Shown here one piece after another: positions 16,572 to 25,160 of a stretch of DNA of 46,652 nucleotides (position 1 is its first letter; each line of letters opens with the position of its first letter). The notes under the pieces were generated by a model. The model saw nothing but the letters and a program-made list of their open reading frames with translations. It searched no databases and was not told the DNA's origin. The stretch is from positions 1 through 46,652 of the forward strand of contig JBDHHV010000009.1 in assembly GCA_039589195.1 (NCBI GenBank), given 5' to 3'. The position numbers were made by a program, and so were the translations under genes. The DNA comes from JBDHAC01 sp039589195 (GTDB lineage Bacteria; Gemmatimonadota; Gemmatimonadetes; Palauibacterales; Palauibacteraceae).

Positions 16572-17657
16572 TCACTCGGCACGGGTCGCGGAGCTCCCCG
16601 ACCCAGAGGCGCTCGGAGGCACCTCCCGGGTCGCGCCCCTCTCCGGAACCTGCGGGCCAAAGCGGCGGGCGATGGTGCGAGCCCTGCGGCGTGCGGCCAG
16701 GTACCGCCACGGTCCCTCGATCGTGCCGCGCAGCTCGGTCAGTACGAGCCGGCGCGACGCGGATCCCGGCCGCACGAAACGTAACCCCTGGTGGAACAAC
16801 CCGTGTGCGCCCACGAGGGCCAGCACCCAGGCGGCGCGCGGACGCGTGAGCATGCCGCGCAGGAGCATCGCGGTCATGCCGCTCCCCCATCCCGCGATCT
16901 GGCGGCGAAGGCCTTCCTCTTCGCGCCGATGCCGGTGTCGGACAACGGCCCGGGGCTGGTACGCCATCCCGTAACCGTGCGCCATGACGCGGAACACCAT
17001 CTCGGTGTCTCCGCCTCCGTTCGTGTGGGTCCCCACGTCGAGCGCCGGGTCGAAGAGACCGACGTCCGAGAAGACGGACGTTCGGAATGCCAAGTTCGCG
17101 CCGCTCGCGTGCGGGGCGACCAGGGCGCAGTGCCAGAGCCCGCGCGCGCCCCAGCCCTCCCCGGGCAACAGCCGGATCGGCTCGAGCCCGCCAGACAATC
17201 CGCCGTACTCCTCGAAGCGCACCTGCGCCGGAGTCTCGAGCTCGAGCGGCAGGATGAGGCCACCCACGGCCATGATCCGAGGGTCCTCCAGGAACGGCTC
17301 GATGATCCTCCGGGCCCAGTCGCGCTCGACACGCGCGTCATCGTCGGTGAACGCCAGCACGTCGCCCGACGCCTCGAGAATGGCGCGGTTGCGTGCCCAG
17401 TCCAGTCCCGGTCTGGGCTCGACCCGGTACCGCACGCCGGGCCGCGACTGGCAGAGCAGGCGAACGGCATCGTCGGGGGGTGCGTTATCGACCACCAGGA
17501 TGTTGACGGCCGGATAGTCCAGGCCGAGTAGCGCATCGAGACACCCGGCCATCTCATCGGGCCGGTCCCGCGTACACACCGCCACCGTCAGGGCCGGAAG
17601 CGCCCCTTCGGGTGGGCGACTCCCCTTCGCGCCACGCATCGCTTCGCCGGGGCGCAT
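16572..17657 (-). CDS. GT2 family glycosyltransferase
   Basis: About 360 residues from an ATG at 17657 (17639 is an alternative). The GT-A domain has LTVAVCTRDRPDEMAGCLDAL, ILVVDNAPPDD, GLDWARNRAI, the metal site FTDDDARVERDW and an acidic GGGDTEMVFRV that would hold the catalytic base. A C-terminal extension with a hydrophobic segment (AAWVLALVGAHGLFHQGL) suggests membrane association. It is likely to add one sugar to the repeat unit. An 86-bp gap separates it from the methyltransferase gene downstream. It faces the SGNH hydrolase gene across a 118-bp divergent gap (17658-17775) that should hold both promoters. Confidence 0.87.
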   Translation of the reverse strand: MRPGEAMRGAKGSRPPEGALPALTVAVCTRDRPDEMAGCLDALLGLDYPAVNILVVDNAPPDDAVRLLCQSRPGVRYRVEPRPGLDWARNRAILEASGDVLAFTDDDARVERDWARRIIEPFLEDPRIMAVGGLILPLELETPAQVRFEEYGGLSGGLEPIRLLPGEGWGARGLWHCALVAPHASGANLAFRTSVFSDVGLFDPALDVGTHTNGGGDTEMVFRVMAHGYGMAYQPRAVVRHRHRREEEGLRRQIAGWGSGMTAMLLRGMLTRPRAAWVLALVGAHGLFHQGLRFVRPGSASRRLVLTELRGTIEGPWRYLAARRRARTIARRFGPQVPERGATREVPPSASGSGSSATRAE

Positions 17658-17775
17658 TAGCCTGGGAGGCCTGCCGAGGCACCGTCGGCGCTCACAGCTG
17701 GCTTGCCGGATCCCCGTCCCGCTGTCACATTCCGGCTCCTCGCAGCATGCCGGCCACCCCGACGGAGGGCCCCTC

Positions 17776-18873
17776 ATGGGCGATGGCAAGACCCGCCGCA
17801 TCCCGAGGAAGCTGCGCCGGGCCGTCACCCTCATCCTGGGAAACGTACTCGTGTTCGGCGCGCTCCTCGCCGTGTTCGAGGGAACGGCGAGCCTGCTCCT
17901 GGTGGGCCGCGAGATCGCCCGAACCCCGCCCGTGCCCGAGCAGCGCCACGCCGATCACGACACGCTTCTCGGGTGGGCAAACCGGCCGCTCGTGCATCTT
18001 CCCGACGCCTACGGTCCCGGCGTCGGCCTCAGCATCAACGGTCAGGGGTTCCGAGCCGAGCGCGACTTTCCGACCAGTGCACCGGCCGGCACGATTCGCG
18101 TCATCTGTTCCGGCGATTCTTTCACCTTCGGCTATGGGGTGGGTGACGAGGAGGCGTGGTGCGCGCGCCTCGCGACACTCGATCCGCGCCTCGAGAGCGT
18201 GAACATGGGTCTCGGAGGCTACGGCGTCGATCAGGCCTACCTCTGGTACAAGCGGGATGGAACCCGGTTGGATCACCACCTGCAGCTGCTCGCGTTGCTG
18301 ACCGACGACTTCGAGCGAATGAAATCCGATCGATTCATGGGCTTTGGAAAGCCGCTCCTCGAACCTCGGGGAGACTCGATCGTCGTGGTGAACCGCCCGG
18401 TCCCGAGGACGTGGTGGCTCACGCGCCGCCGTGCGCTGTACGCCGAGGCGGTCGGTCGCCTCGCACTGGTACGCATCGCGCGCGGACTCTTCGGAGAGGA
18501 TGCGGAGGAGCGCGCGCGCCATGGGCTCGCGGAAGACGAGCGAGTGCGTGAGATCCTCACCCGGGTTTTCGCGGAGCTCCACGGCGTGAACGAGGCGAAA
18601 GGCAGTCGCCTCGTCCTCCTCTACCTCCCGGGAGCGTGGGATTACCAGGACGACGACGCCGCTCGGTGGCGTCACTTCGTTCGTAACGAGGCCGAACGGC
18701 TGGGTGTCGCGTTCCTCGATTTGGTAGAAGAGATCCGGCGTGTACCGCCCACCGAGGTGGATCGGTTGTTCGCGCCCAACCTTCATTTTAGCGTAGCGGG
18801 GAATCGCTGGGCGGCCGAAGTGATTCACCGCCGTCTGACTCCGATCATCGACAGCGTCGCCGCCGCGCGGTGA
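17776..18873 (+). CDS. Membrane-anchored SGNH-hydrolase-like protein (I)
   Basis: 365 residues with an N-terminal membrane helix (about 16-40) and a periplasmic SGNH fold. Block I is GDSFTFGYG (Ser115), followed by GLGGYGVDQAYLWY. The C-terminal block is FAPNLHFSVAGNRW, with His near 337 but Asn where related proteins have the catalytic Asp (DGH). Such proteins add or remove acetyl groups on exported polysaccharides, as in the AlgJ/AlgX style. The Asp-to-Asn change may lower or alter activity. It is a single plus-strand gene between two minus-strand blocks. Confidence 0.75.
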   Translation: MGDGKTRRIPRKLRRAVTLILGNVLVFGALLAVFEGTASLLLVGREIARTPPVPEQRHADHDTLLGWANRPLVHLPDAYGPGVGLSINGQGFRAERDFPTSAPAGTIRVICSGDSFTFGYGVGDEEAWCARLATLDPRLESVNMGLGGYGVDQAYLWYKRDGTRLDHHLQLLALLTDDFERMKSDRFMGFGKPLLEPRGDSIVVVNRPVPRTWWLTRRRALYAEAVGRLALVRIARGLFGEDAEERARHGLAEDERVREILTRVFAELHGVNEAKGSRLVLLYLPGAWDYQDDDAARWRHFVRNEAERLGVAFLDLVEEIRRVPPTEVDRLFAPNLHFSVAGNRWAAEVIHRRLTPIIDSVAAAR

Positions 18874-18924
18874 TTCCGGCGGGGAGCGCGCGACGCCGGC
18901 CCCCGGCTCACCTCGGCTAGCCGC

Positions 18925-20652
18925 TCAGAAAATCGCGATACCGTCGCCATCCGAATACCGCGGACAGGCCGGTCTGGCCATCGTGCTGAAGCCTTCCAGA
19001 TACCGGCGCGCGGTCTCTTCGTCGGGGAGAGGATACACATCGTTCGAGGCGACGTGGTACGCGTACAGATCGCTCCCGTATGGATACACGTTGATCACGT
19101 CGTCGAACAACGTCGTGCGGAGCCCTTCCGGCGTCGCCTCCGAATTGGGCTTGATGACGTCGCCGCGCACGTCCCGTTTGTCGTACGTCAGCTGGAGCAT
19201 GCCGGTCACGTCCCAGCCGGTCGCGAAGACCGGGGCGGGACCCACGTACGGGCACAGCCCGTCGAGAAGCAGTGTCGTGCCCGCGGGGACGTCCGGGAAC
19301 CGCTCGTGGATCGCCGCAATCACCGCCTCCTGCTCCCGTGCCGCATCCGCCCAGTGGTCCGCGACTGAGCCGGTGATCAGCGCGACGACCGCGGCGAGCA
19401 TGCCGGCCAGCACCGCGATCGCCCTACGCCCGGTCCGAGCGGACGGCAGCGACCGGGCGATCCAGCCCAGGACGCCCACGAACACGAAGGCGACGCCGAT
19501 CGCGGCGACGATGGCGGTTCGATTGTTCGCACCGGTCGCGTGGAAGCCGATCTCCCACGTCATGAGCGTCACTCCGTAACCCGCGACAAAGAGGATCGCC
19601 CCCAGCCCCGTGATCGCTCGCCAATCGACCCTGCGGATCGCGGTCTCGGCCCCCTCGCGGTCGCGAACCAGCAACCAGATACCGGTCGCAAGCCCGATCA
19701 ACGCGGCCACAGCTACAACCCAGGGAGCGGGACCGCCGCTGAGGATCTGGACGACGCGGGCCGGAAGCTCTACGCCGTAGTCACCGAAGTGGACGGGAAC
19801 GGCCTCGCGTACGATGCGCAGGACTCGATGGATGTAGCCACCGGAGATGTCTGCCCGGATCGTGGTCGACAGCTTGTAGCCGATCGTTGCGGCCAGCAGG
19901 ACGACGTTGCTCACGATGCCGGCGAGCGTGGGCCCAAGCCGAGGTGTCGCCCGGCGCGCTCGCTCGAACGATCCGAGACCGCCGAGCACGACGACGTTCA
20001 GGAGCAGAAGCGGAGCAGTGACCTCATAGGCCAGCGCGCTCGCGACCAGCGCCGCCGAGCCGAGCCCCTTCCACAGCCATCGGCGCGCGTCGGCCCGGCG
20101 CAGGAACTGCAGATCCGCCCCTAGGCTGGCGAAGTACAGGAGAAGAGCCGCGTTCGCCTGGAAGGCCGCGATCCACACGCGGTCGGTGGAGTAGTGCGGC
20201 AGGAGGCCAAAGACCAGCGGGATGAGTAGAGCCGGCAGCCGGGCGAAGCCGATCGCACGCAGCGAGAGGTGGAACAGCACGACCGTGGCGGTCAGGACGA
20301 AGGCGTTCGTCACGTGCCAACCGAGGGGATCGTTGCCGAACACGGCGTACAGGGCGGCGAGCAGAACAGCCTGGACGGGACGGGTGGACATCTCCATGGG
20401 CAGGATGGCTCCGAACAGCCGCGGAAACGATCCACCCGCGTCGTGCAGCGTCGACATGAACGCCCAATCGTCGCTGTACAGGCCGAGCCCACCCACGTAC
20501 GGTGTGCATGACACGAGCACGATGACGGCCAGGAAGGCGACGTCCGGCCAAGCACTCACGGCGTGCGCTCCGCTCGGCCCGTCGCCGAGTCCGGGGGGGC
20601 GCCCGTGCGCGACGCGATCGAACGATGAGACTCGGCCAGCCCTCGGGCTCAT
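18925..20652 (-). CDS. Polytopic GT-C-type membrane protein
   Basis: About 575 residues, with the start taken at ATG 20652 behind CGGGAG. Around ten to twelve membrane helices are followed by a soluble C-terminal domain of about 130 residues (HERFPDVPAGTTLLLDGLCP onward). The first external loop carries LGLYSDDWAFMSTL; paired acidic residues here are typical of GT-C glycosyltransferases that use polyprenyl-phosphate sugars. HYSTDRVWIAAFQANAALLL follows. The protein likely acts at the outer face of the inner membrane. The donor might come from the ALG5-like enzyme at 14930-15685 (inference). Confidence 0.65.
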   Translation of the reverse strand: MSPRAGRVSSFDRVAHGRPPGLGDGPSGAHAVSAWPDVAFLAVIVLVSCTPYVGGLGLYSDDWAFMSTLHDAGGSFPRLFGAILPMEMSTRPVQAVLLAALYAVFGNDPLGWHVTNAFVLTATVVLFHLSLRAIGFARLPALLIPLVFGLLPHYSTDRVWIAAFQANAALLLYFASLGADLQFLRRADARRWLWKGLGSAALVASALAYEVTAPLLLLNVVVLGGLGSFERARRATPRLGPTLAGIVSNVVLLAATIGYKLSTTIRADISGGYIHRVLRIVREAVPVHFGDYGVELPARVVQILSGGPAPWVVAVAALIGLATGIWLLVRDREGAETAIRRVDWRAITGLGAILFVAGYGVTLMTWEIGFHATGANNRTAIVAAIGVAFVFVGVLGWIARSLPSARTGRRAIAVLAGMLAAVVALITGSVADHWADAAREQEAVIAAIHERFPDVPAGTTLLLDGLCPYVGPAPVFATGWDVTGMLQLTYDKRDVRGDVIKPNSEATPEGLRTTLFDDVINVYPYGSDLYAYHVASNDVYPLPDEETARRYLEGFSTMARPACPRYSDGDGIAIF

Positions 20653-20863
20653 GGGCACTCCCGTTAATGAGGCCGCGTCGCGTGCCCGGTGCGTTCCGAC
20701 GTCCGGGCAGCCGGAATCCGTGCGTCCCGCGCTCCTCGGCGGTCTTCATCGGAGCGCGCAGCAGTACATTCTAGCCACCTGGACGGCGATGAGCAGCAGG
20801 AGCCGCAGAGCTCCGACACACGATGACGTCTTCGCCAGGACGGTTACCGTGGAAAGGAACGAG

Positions 20864-21667
20864 ATGCTCGAGGCCCTCACGAACAGGCTCCGCGAGGCCA
20901 GCGATCACATCCGGACGCGCCTCGCCGATTCCCGCCTGAACCGCCGCATCGCCGACCTGCCGCGCGACGCCGGTGCCGATGAGGTTGTCGATTTTCTGTT
21001 TTCGCCGGCGGCACGGGGTATCGAGGCCTGGCAGATCCCGGAGGAGTTCCGGGCCCTCGCCCGCCTCGTCGAGCGGCGGCGGCCGCGGGCGATCCTGGAG
21101 ATCGGGACGGCGGACGGCGGGACGCTCTTCGCTCATGCCCGGCTTGCCCACGAGGAGGCACTCATCGTGAGTCTCGACCTGCCGGAAGGTCCCTTCGGTG
21201 GGGGATACCCCGCCTGGCGGGCGCCGCTGTACCGATCGTTCGCGGGACCTCGGCAGGAGATCGCGCTGCTCTGCGTGGACTCGCACGCCGGGACGACCGT
21301 CACGGCCCTGGCGGAGTTGCTTGGCGACCGGCGCATCGACTACGCGTTCATAGACGGGGACCACTCGTACGACGGGGTCCGCCAGGATTTCGAGCTTTGC
21401 ATGCGCTTCGCCGCGGATGACGCGGTGATCGCGCTGCATGACATCGCGCCACTACCCAACCCCGAGTGGGTGCGCGACGACCAGATGACCGCCGCCGATG
21501 GCGCTACGCGTCGCTTCTGGCAGGAAGTTCGCCGTGAGTATGCCCACGAAGAGTTCATCCACGATGTCGAGCAGGAGGGATACGGCATTGGCGTGCTGTA
21601 CATCGGAGCCGCGGTCGATCCGAGCACCGCGGCGGGATCCACCGACCCGCTCCGGAGCGGCACGTGA
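20864..21667 (+). CDS. Class I methyltransferase (Methyltransf_24/CmcI-like)
   Basis: 267 residues from the ATG at 20864, chosen for the well-placed AAAGGAAC upstream; an in-frame ATG at 20789 is possible. Motifs are RAILEIGTADGGTLFAHARL (SAM site), IVSLDLPEGPFGGGYP, YAFIDGDHSYDGVRQDFELC with metal/catalytic acidic residues, and VIALHDIAPLPNP. The family includes sugar O-methyltransferases and CmcI-like proteins. It is the first gene of the eight-gene block ending at 28323 and precedes rmlB by 19 bp, so it probably modifies rhamnose or another sugar of the same glycan. Confidence 0.85.
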   Translation: MLEALTNRLREASDHIRTRLADSRLNRRIADLPRDAGADEVVDFLFSPAARGIEAWQIPEEFRALARLVERRRPRAILEIGTADGGTLFAHARLAHEEALIVSLDLPEGPFGGGYPAWRAPLYRSFAGPRQEIALLCVDSHAGTTVTALAELLGDRRIDYAFIDGDHSYDGVRQDFELCMRFAADDAVIALHDIAPLPNPEWVRDDQMTAADGATRRFWQEVRREYAHEEFIHDVEQEGYGIGVLYIGAAVDPSTAAGSTDPLRSGT

Positions 21668-21686
21668 CCTGGATCGAGGCCCCGTC

Positions 21687-22772
21687 ATGAGCGCGACTGT
21701 GCGAACCCTCCTGGTCACCGGCGGAGCCGGCTTTATCGGGTCCGCCCTGATCCGTCATCTGATCGAGGACACGCCGAACATCGTGGTGAACGTGGATTGC
21801 CTCACGTACGCCGGAAACCGGGCCTCGCTCGCCGACGTCGAGAGCTCGGCCCGGTACCGATTCGAGCAGGTGGACATTCGCGATGCGCAGGAGGTGAATC
21901 GTGTCTTCTCCGAGCACCGCCCGGATGCGGTGCTGCACCTCGCCGCCGAGTCGCACGTCGACCGTTCCATCGACAGGCCGGCGGTATTCCTCGAGACGAA
22001 CGTACGCGGGACGTTTAACCTCCTCGAGGCCGCCCACGATGCGTATTCGAGACTGGCTGGGGCTCCCGCCAGCGACGGCTTTCGGTTCCTCCACGTTTCG
22101 ACCGACGAAGTGTTCGGCACGGCCGGGACCGGCGAACGCTTCACGGAGGAATCGCGATACGCGCCGAGTTCGCCGTATGCGGCGAGCAAGGCGGCCGCGG
22201 ACCACCTCGTGCGCGCCTGGGGCGTCACGTGGGGCTTGCCGGTAGTCACGACAAACTGTTCGAACAACTACGGACCGCGTCAGTTTCCGGAAAAGCTCAT
22301 CCCTCACATGATCCTGAGTGCGCTCGAAGGCCGGGGCCTTCCGGTCTACGGGGACGGCAACCACGTGCGAGATTGGCTGCACGTCCATGATCACGTGCGG
22401 GCGCTGACCACCATCCTCGAGCGGGGACGAGTGGGCGCTTACTACAACATCGGAGGACGGGACGGCGAGCGGCGGAACATCGACGTCGTAGGCTCGATCT
22501 GCGACCTGCTCGACGAGCTTCGGCCGCGCGGTGACGGAGGCAGCTACCGCGACCAGATCGCCTTCGTGGACGAGCGGCCCGGGCACGACCGCCGATACGC
22601 GATCGATACATCGCGTCTTACCTCCGAGCTCGGTTGGTCGCCTTCGATCGACTTCGAGACTGGACTCCGCGACACGGTTGCGTGGTACCTCGAGCGTCGC
22701 GACTGGTGGGAGCCTCTACGTCGGCGCATGCACGGCGGCGCGGGCTCCGAGTCTGGGGGGGGGGGCGAATGA
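21687..22772 (+). CDS. rmlB: dTDP-glucose 4,6-dehydratase
   Basis: 361 residues from ATG 21687. It converts dTDP-glucose to dTDP-4-keto-6-deoxyglucose, step two of dTDP-L-rhamnose synthesis. It has the NAD-binding TGGAGFIGSALIRHL, then VVNVDCLTYAGN and LAAESHVDRSID. The catalytic STDEVFG and YAASKAAADHLVR (Tyr and Lys) follow, then NNYGPRQFPEKLIP, GDGNHVRDWLHVHDH and PGHDRRYAID. All family motifs are intact. The C-terminus ends in a Gly-rich tail encoded by a run of eleven G, and the stop overlaps the rmlA start (ATGA). Confidence 0.96.
   Translation: MSATVRTLLVTGGAGFIGSALIRHLIEDTPNIVVNVDCLTYAGNRASLADVESSARYRFEQVDIRDAQEVNRVFSEHRPDAVLHLAAESHVDRSIDRPAVFLETNVRGTFNLLEAAHDAYSRLAGAPASDGFRFLHVSTDEVFGTAGTGERFTEESRYAPSSPYAASKAAADHLVRAWGVTWGLPVVTTNCSNNYGPRQFPEKLIPHMILSALEGRGLPVYGDGNHVRDWLHVHDHVRALTTILERGRVGAYYNIGGRDGERRNIDVVGSICDLLDELRPRGDGGSYRDQIAFVDERPGHDRRYAIDTSRLTSELGWSPSIDFETGLRDTVAWYLERRDWWEPLRRRMHGGAGSESGGGGE
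22755..22765 (+). repeat. Run of eleven G at the rmlB/rmlA junction
   Basis: An 11-nt poly-G tract lies in the last codons of rmlB, 3 bp before the rmlA start codon. Tracts of this length are prone to slippage. A change of length would move the rmlB stop and so alter its coupling to rmlA. It could also be an assembly-error site. Confidence 0.8.
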
Positions 22773-23695
22773 GCGGCGTCGGACGCAAGGGCATCCTGCT
22801 CGCGGGCGGGACGGGTAGCCGGCTTCACCCGCTCACGGCCGTCGTTAACAAGCAGTTGCTGCCGGTATACGATAAGCCGATGGTCTACTACCCGCTCTCG
22901 ACGCTCATGCTCGCTGGCATCCGAGACATCCTGGTGATCACCACACCGGACGGAGAGCCGCGGTTCGATTCGCTCCTGGGCGATGGGTCGCGATGGGGCA
23001 TCCGAATCCGATACGCGGTCCAGCCGGCTCCGGAGGGGATCGCTCAGGCGCTGCTGATCGCCGAGGAGTTCCTCGACGGGGGCTCCTGCGCGCTCGTGCT
23101 CGGCGACAATCTGTTTTACGGGAACAGCCTGGGCGAGAAGCTTCAGCGTGCCGCCTCGAGGCGCAGCGGTGCGACGGTGTTCGGCTATCGCGTGGAGCGC
23201 CCGCAGGACTACGGTGTGCTCCAGTTCGACCCGGAAGGCCATGTCGAGGACATCATCGAGAAGCCTGCCTCGCCCCCCTCCGACTACGCCGTGACTGGCC
23301 TCTACTTCTATGATTCGAAAGCGGTCGGGCTGGCCCGCACGCTCGTCCCTTCAGAGCGCGGTGAGCTGGAGATCACGGACCTGAACCGCCTGTATCTGGA
23401 GCGCGGTGAGCTCGAGGTCGACCTGCTCGGCCGGGGGTTCGCCTGGCTGGACGCCGGCACACCCGAGACGCTGCTTGCGGCGAGCGACTTCGTACGCACG
23501 CTCGAGCTGCGCCAGGGCCTGAAGGCGAGCTGTCCGGAGGAGATCGCTTTGCGAAGCGGATTCATCGATCGAGTGGCCCTGGAAAGGCTGGCGGCCGAGT
23601 TGGGCGACAGCGGGTACGGACACTACCTGTCCCGCGTCGCACGGGAACCCCCGTGGGAGATACGGATCGAGCCGCCTGGCGCCTCCCCTCGATGA
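22769..23695 (+). CDS. rmlA: Glucose-1-phosphate thymidylyltransferase
   Basis: 308 residues. It makes dTDP-glucose from dTTP and glucose-1-phosphate, step one of the rhamnose pathway. The nucleotide-binding signature GILLAGGTGSRLHPLT is present, with KQLLPVYDKPMVYYPLSTLM, ALVLGDNLFYG, GYRVERPQDYGVLQFD, IIEKPASPPSDYAVTGLYFYD and AWLDAGTPETLLAASDFV. The length is normal for the long RmlA type. It is fused into the operon by 4-bp overlaps on both sides (rmlB before, rmlC after). Confidence 0.96.
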   Translation: MSGVGRKGILLAGGTGSRLHPLTAVVNKQLLPVYDKPMVYYPLSTLMLAGIRDILVITTPDGEPRFDSLLGDGSRWGIRIRYAVQPAPEGIAQALLIAEEFLDGGSCALVLGDNLFYGNSLGEKLQRAASRRSGATVFGYRVERPQDYGVLQFDPEGHVEDIIEKPASPPSDYAVTGLYFYDSKAVGLARTLVPSERGELEITDLNRLYLERGELEVDLLGRGFAWLDAGTPETLLAASDFVRTLELRQGLKASCPEEIALRSGFIDRVALERLAAELGDSGYGHYLSRVAREPPWEIRIEPPGASPR

Positions 23696-24252
23696 ACGTG
23701 TTCCGGCCGGAGCCCCTTCCCGAGCTCGTCGTGATCGAACCCGCAGTGCACTCCGATGATCGCGGGTTTCTCTTCGAATCGTGGCATCGCGATCGGTATC
23801 GGGCGGCCGGCATCCCCGGAACGTTCGTGCAAGACGTACATTCGTTTTCCCGGGCGGGCGTGCTGCGGGGCCTCCATTTTCAGCATCCCGATGCACAGGG
23901 AAAGCTCGTCCGAGTCACCCGCGGCACGGTGTTCGACGTGGCCACCGATGTGCGCCGGGGCTCACCGACGTTCGGGCGCTGGTGGGGTGTCGAGTTGTCG
24001 GAGACCAACCGCCGGCAGCTGTGGATCCCGATCGGATTCGCCCACGGATTCGTCGCGCTCGAGGAGGCCGAGGTCGAGTACCGGTGCACTGCTTTCTACA
24101 CGCCTGAGCATGCGCGCTCGATCGCGTGGAACGACCCCGAGATCGGCGTCGAATGGCCCGTCGTCGACCCGCTCGTGTCGGCCACCGACGAGCGAGCCCC
24201 CTCTCTGGCGGAACTCGAGCATCACAACCTGCTCCCCGAGCACAGGGGATGA
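23692..24252 (+). CDS. rmlC: dTDP-4-dehydrorhamnose 3,5-epimerase
   Basis: 186 residues of a cupin fold. It epimerises C3 and C5 of dTDP-4-keto-6-deoxyglucose. Key motifs are the N-terminal DDRGFLFESW, DVHSFSRAGVLRGLHFQ with the catalytic His in LRGLHF, GTVFDVATDVRRGSPTFG, WIPIGFAHGFVALEE and YRCTAFYTPEHARSIAWNDP. The length and motif order match the family. The start overlaps the rmlA stop and the stop overlaps the rmlD start. Confidence 0.96.
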   Translation: MNVFRPEPLPELVVIEPAVHSDDRGFLFESWHRDRYRAAGIPGTFVQDVHSFSRAGVLRGLHFQHPDAQGKLVRVTRGTVFDVATDVRRGSPTFGRWWGVELSETNRRQLWIPIGFAHGFVALEEAEVEYRCTAFYTPEHARSIAWNDPEIGVEWPVVDPLVSATDERAPSLAELEHHNLLPEHRG

Positions 24253-25160
24253 CCCTGCTCGTCGCCGGCGCCGGCGGCCAGGTGGGCCGCGCGATCGTCC
24301 GTGAGGCGGGGCGACGAGGCATCCCCCTCATCGGGCTCGACCGTCGAGACCTCGATGTGGCCGATTCGGACGCGATCGATGCCGTGTTGGACGGTCGTGC
24401 GCGCATCGCGCGCACTGTCCTCAACCTGGCGGCGTACACGCGCGTCGATGCGGCCGAGGCGGATCCGGAGGCCGCCTTCCGCACGAATGCGACCGCCGTC
24501 GGGTTGCTGGCCGACGCCTGTCGGCGATCCGGCAAGTTGCTGGTGCACGTCTCCACCGACCACGTCTTCGATGGCGAGGCCCCGGAATCGTATACCGAGA
24601 TGGACCCCGTCCACCCACTCAATGCCTATGGTCGCAGCAAAGTCGCCGGCGAGGAGGTGCTCCGCCGCACGCTACCGCGACATATCATCGTAAGGACATC
24701 CTGGGTGTTCGGTACGGGTCACGACAACTTCGTGACGACCATGCTGCGACTGGCGCGCGAGCGCGATGAGGTGCGCGTCGTCGCGAGCGAAGTCGGTTGT
24801 CCGACCCCGGCCGAAGAGCTCGCGTCGGCGTTGCTGGTGTTGGCCGAGCACATCGATCGAAGGGGCTTCGACGCCTGGGGCACGTATCACTATTGCGGTC
24901 GGCCGGCGGTGTCGCGCGCGGACTGGGCACGATGGATCTTCGAGCGCGTGGGACAGGTCGGCGACCTACGGGTCGCACGCGTGATCGACATCGCGAGCCG
25001 CGACTTCCCGACGCCCGCGCTTCGCCCGGCCCGCGTCATCCTCGATTGCAGCGCGATCGAGCGCACGTTCGGGATCGAACAACCGGCCTGGGAGCCCGCG
25101 CTGGATCGGATGCTTCGCGAGTCGTGCGCCGGGCCGCGTCCGACGGCCCGGGAGTCATGA
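24249..25160 (+). CDS. rmlD: dTDP-4-dehydrorhamnose reductase
   Basis: 303 residues. It carries out the last step of dTDP-L-rhamnose synthesis, NAD(P)H-dependent reduction of C4. It has the Rossmann motif LLVAGAGGQVGRAIV, NLAAYTRVDAAEADPE, STDHVFDG, NAYGRSKVAGEE with the catalytic Tyr and Lys, and RTSWVFGTGHDNFVTTML. The C-terminal region SRDFPTPALRPARVILDCSAI matches the family (PTPAxRPxxSxLD). It overlaps rmlC and the GT14 gene by 4 bp each, completing the rmlBACD order. Confidence 0.95.
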   Translation: MTLLVAGAGGQVGRAIVREAGRRGIPLIGLDRRDLDVADSDAIDAVLDGRARIARTVLNLAAYTRVDAAEADPEAAFRTNATAVGLLADACRRSGKLLVHVSTDHVFDGEAPESYTEMDPVHPLNAYGRSKVAGEEVLRRTLPRHIIVRTSWVFGTGHDNFVTTMLRLARERDEVRVVASEVGCPTPAEELASALLVLAEHIDRRGFDAWGTYHYCGRPAVSRADWARWIFERVGQVGDLRVARVIDIASRDFPTPALRPARVILDCSAIERTFGIEQPAWEPALDRMLRESCAGPRPTARES

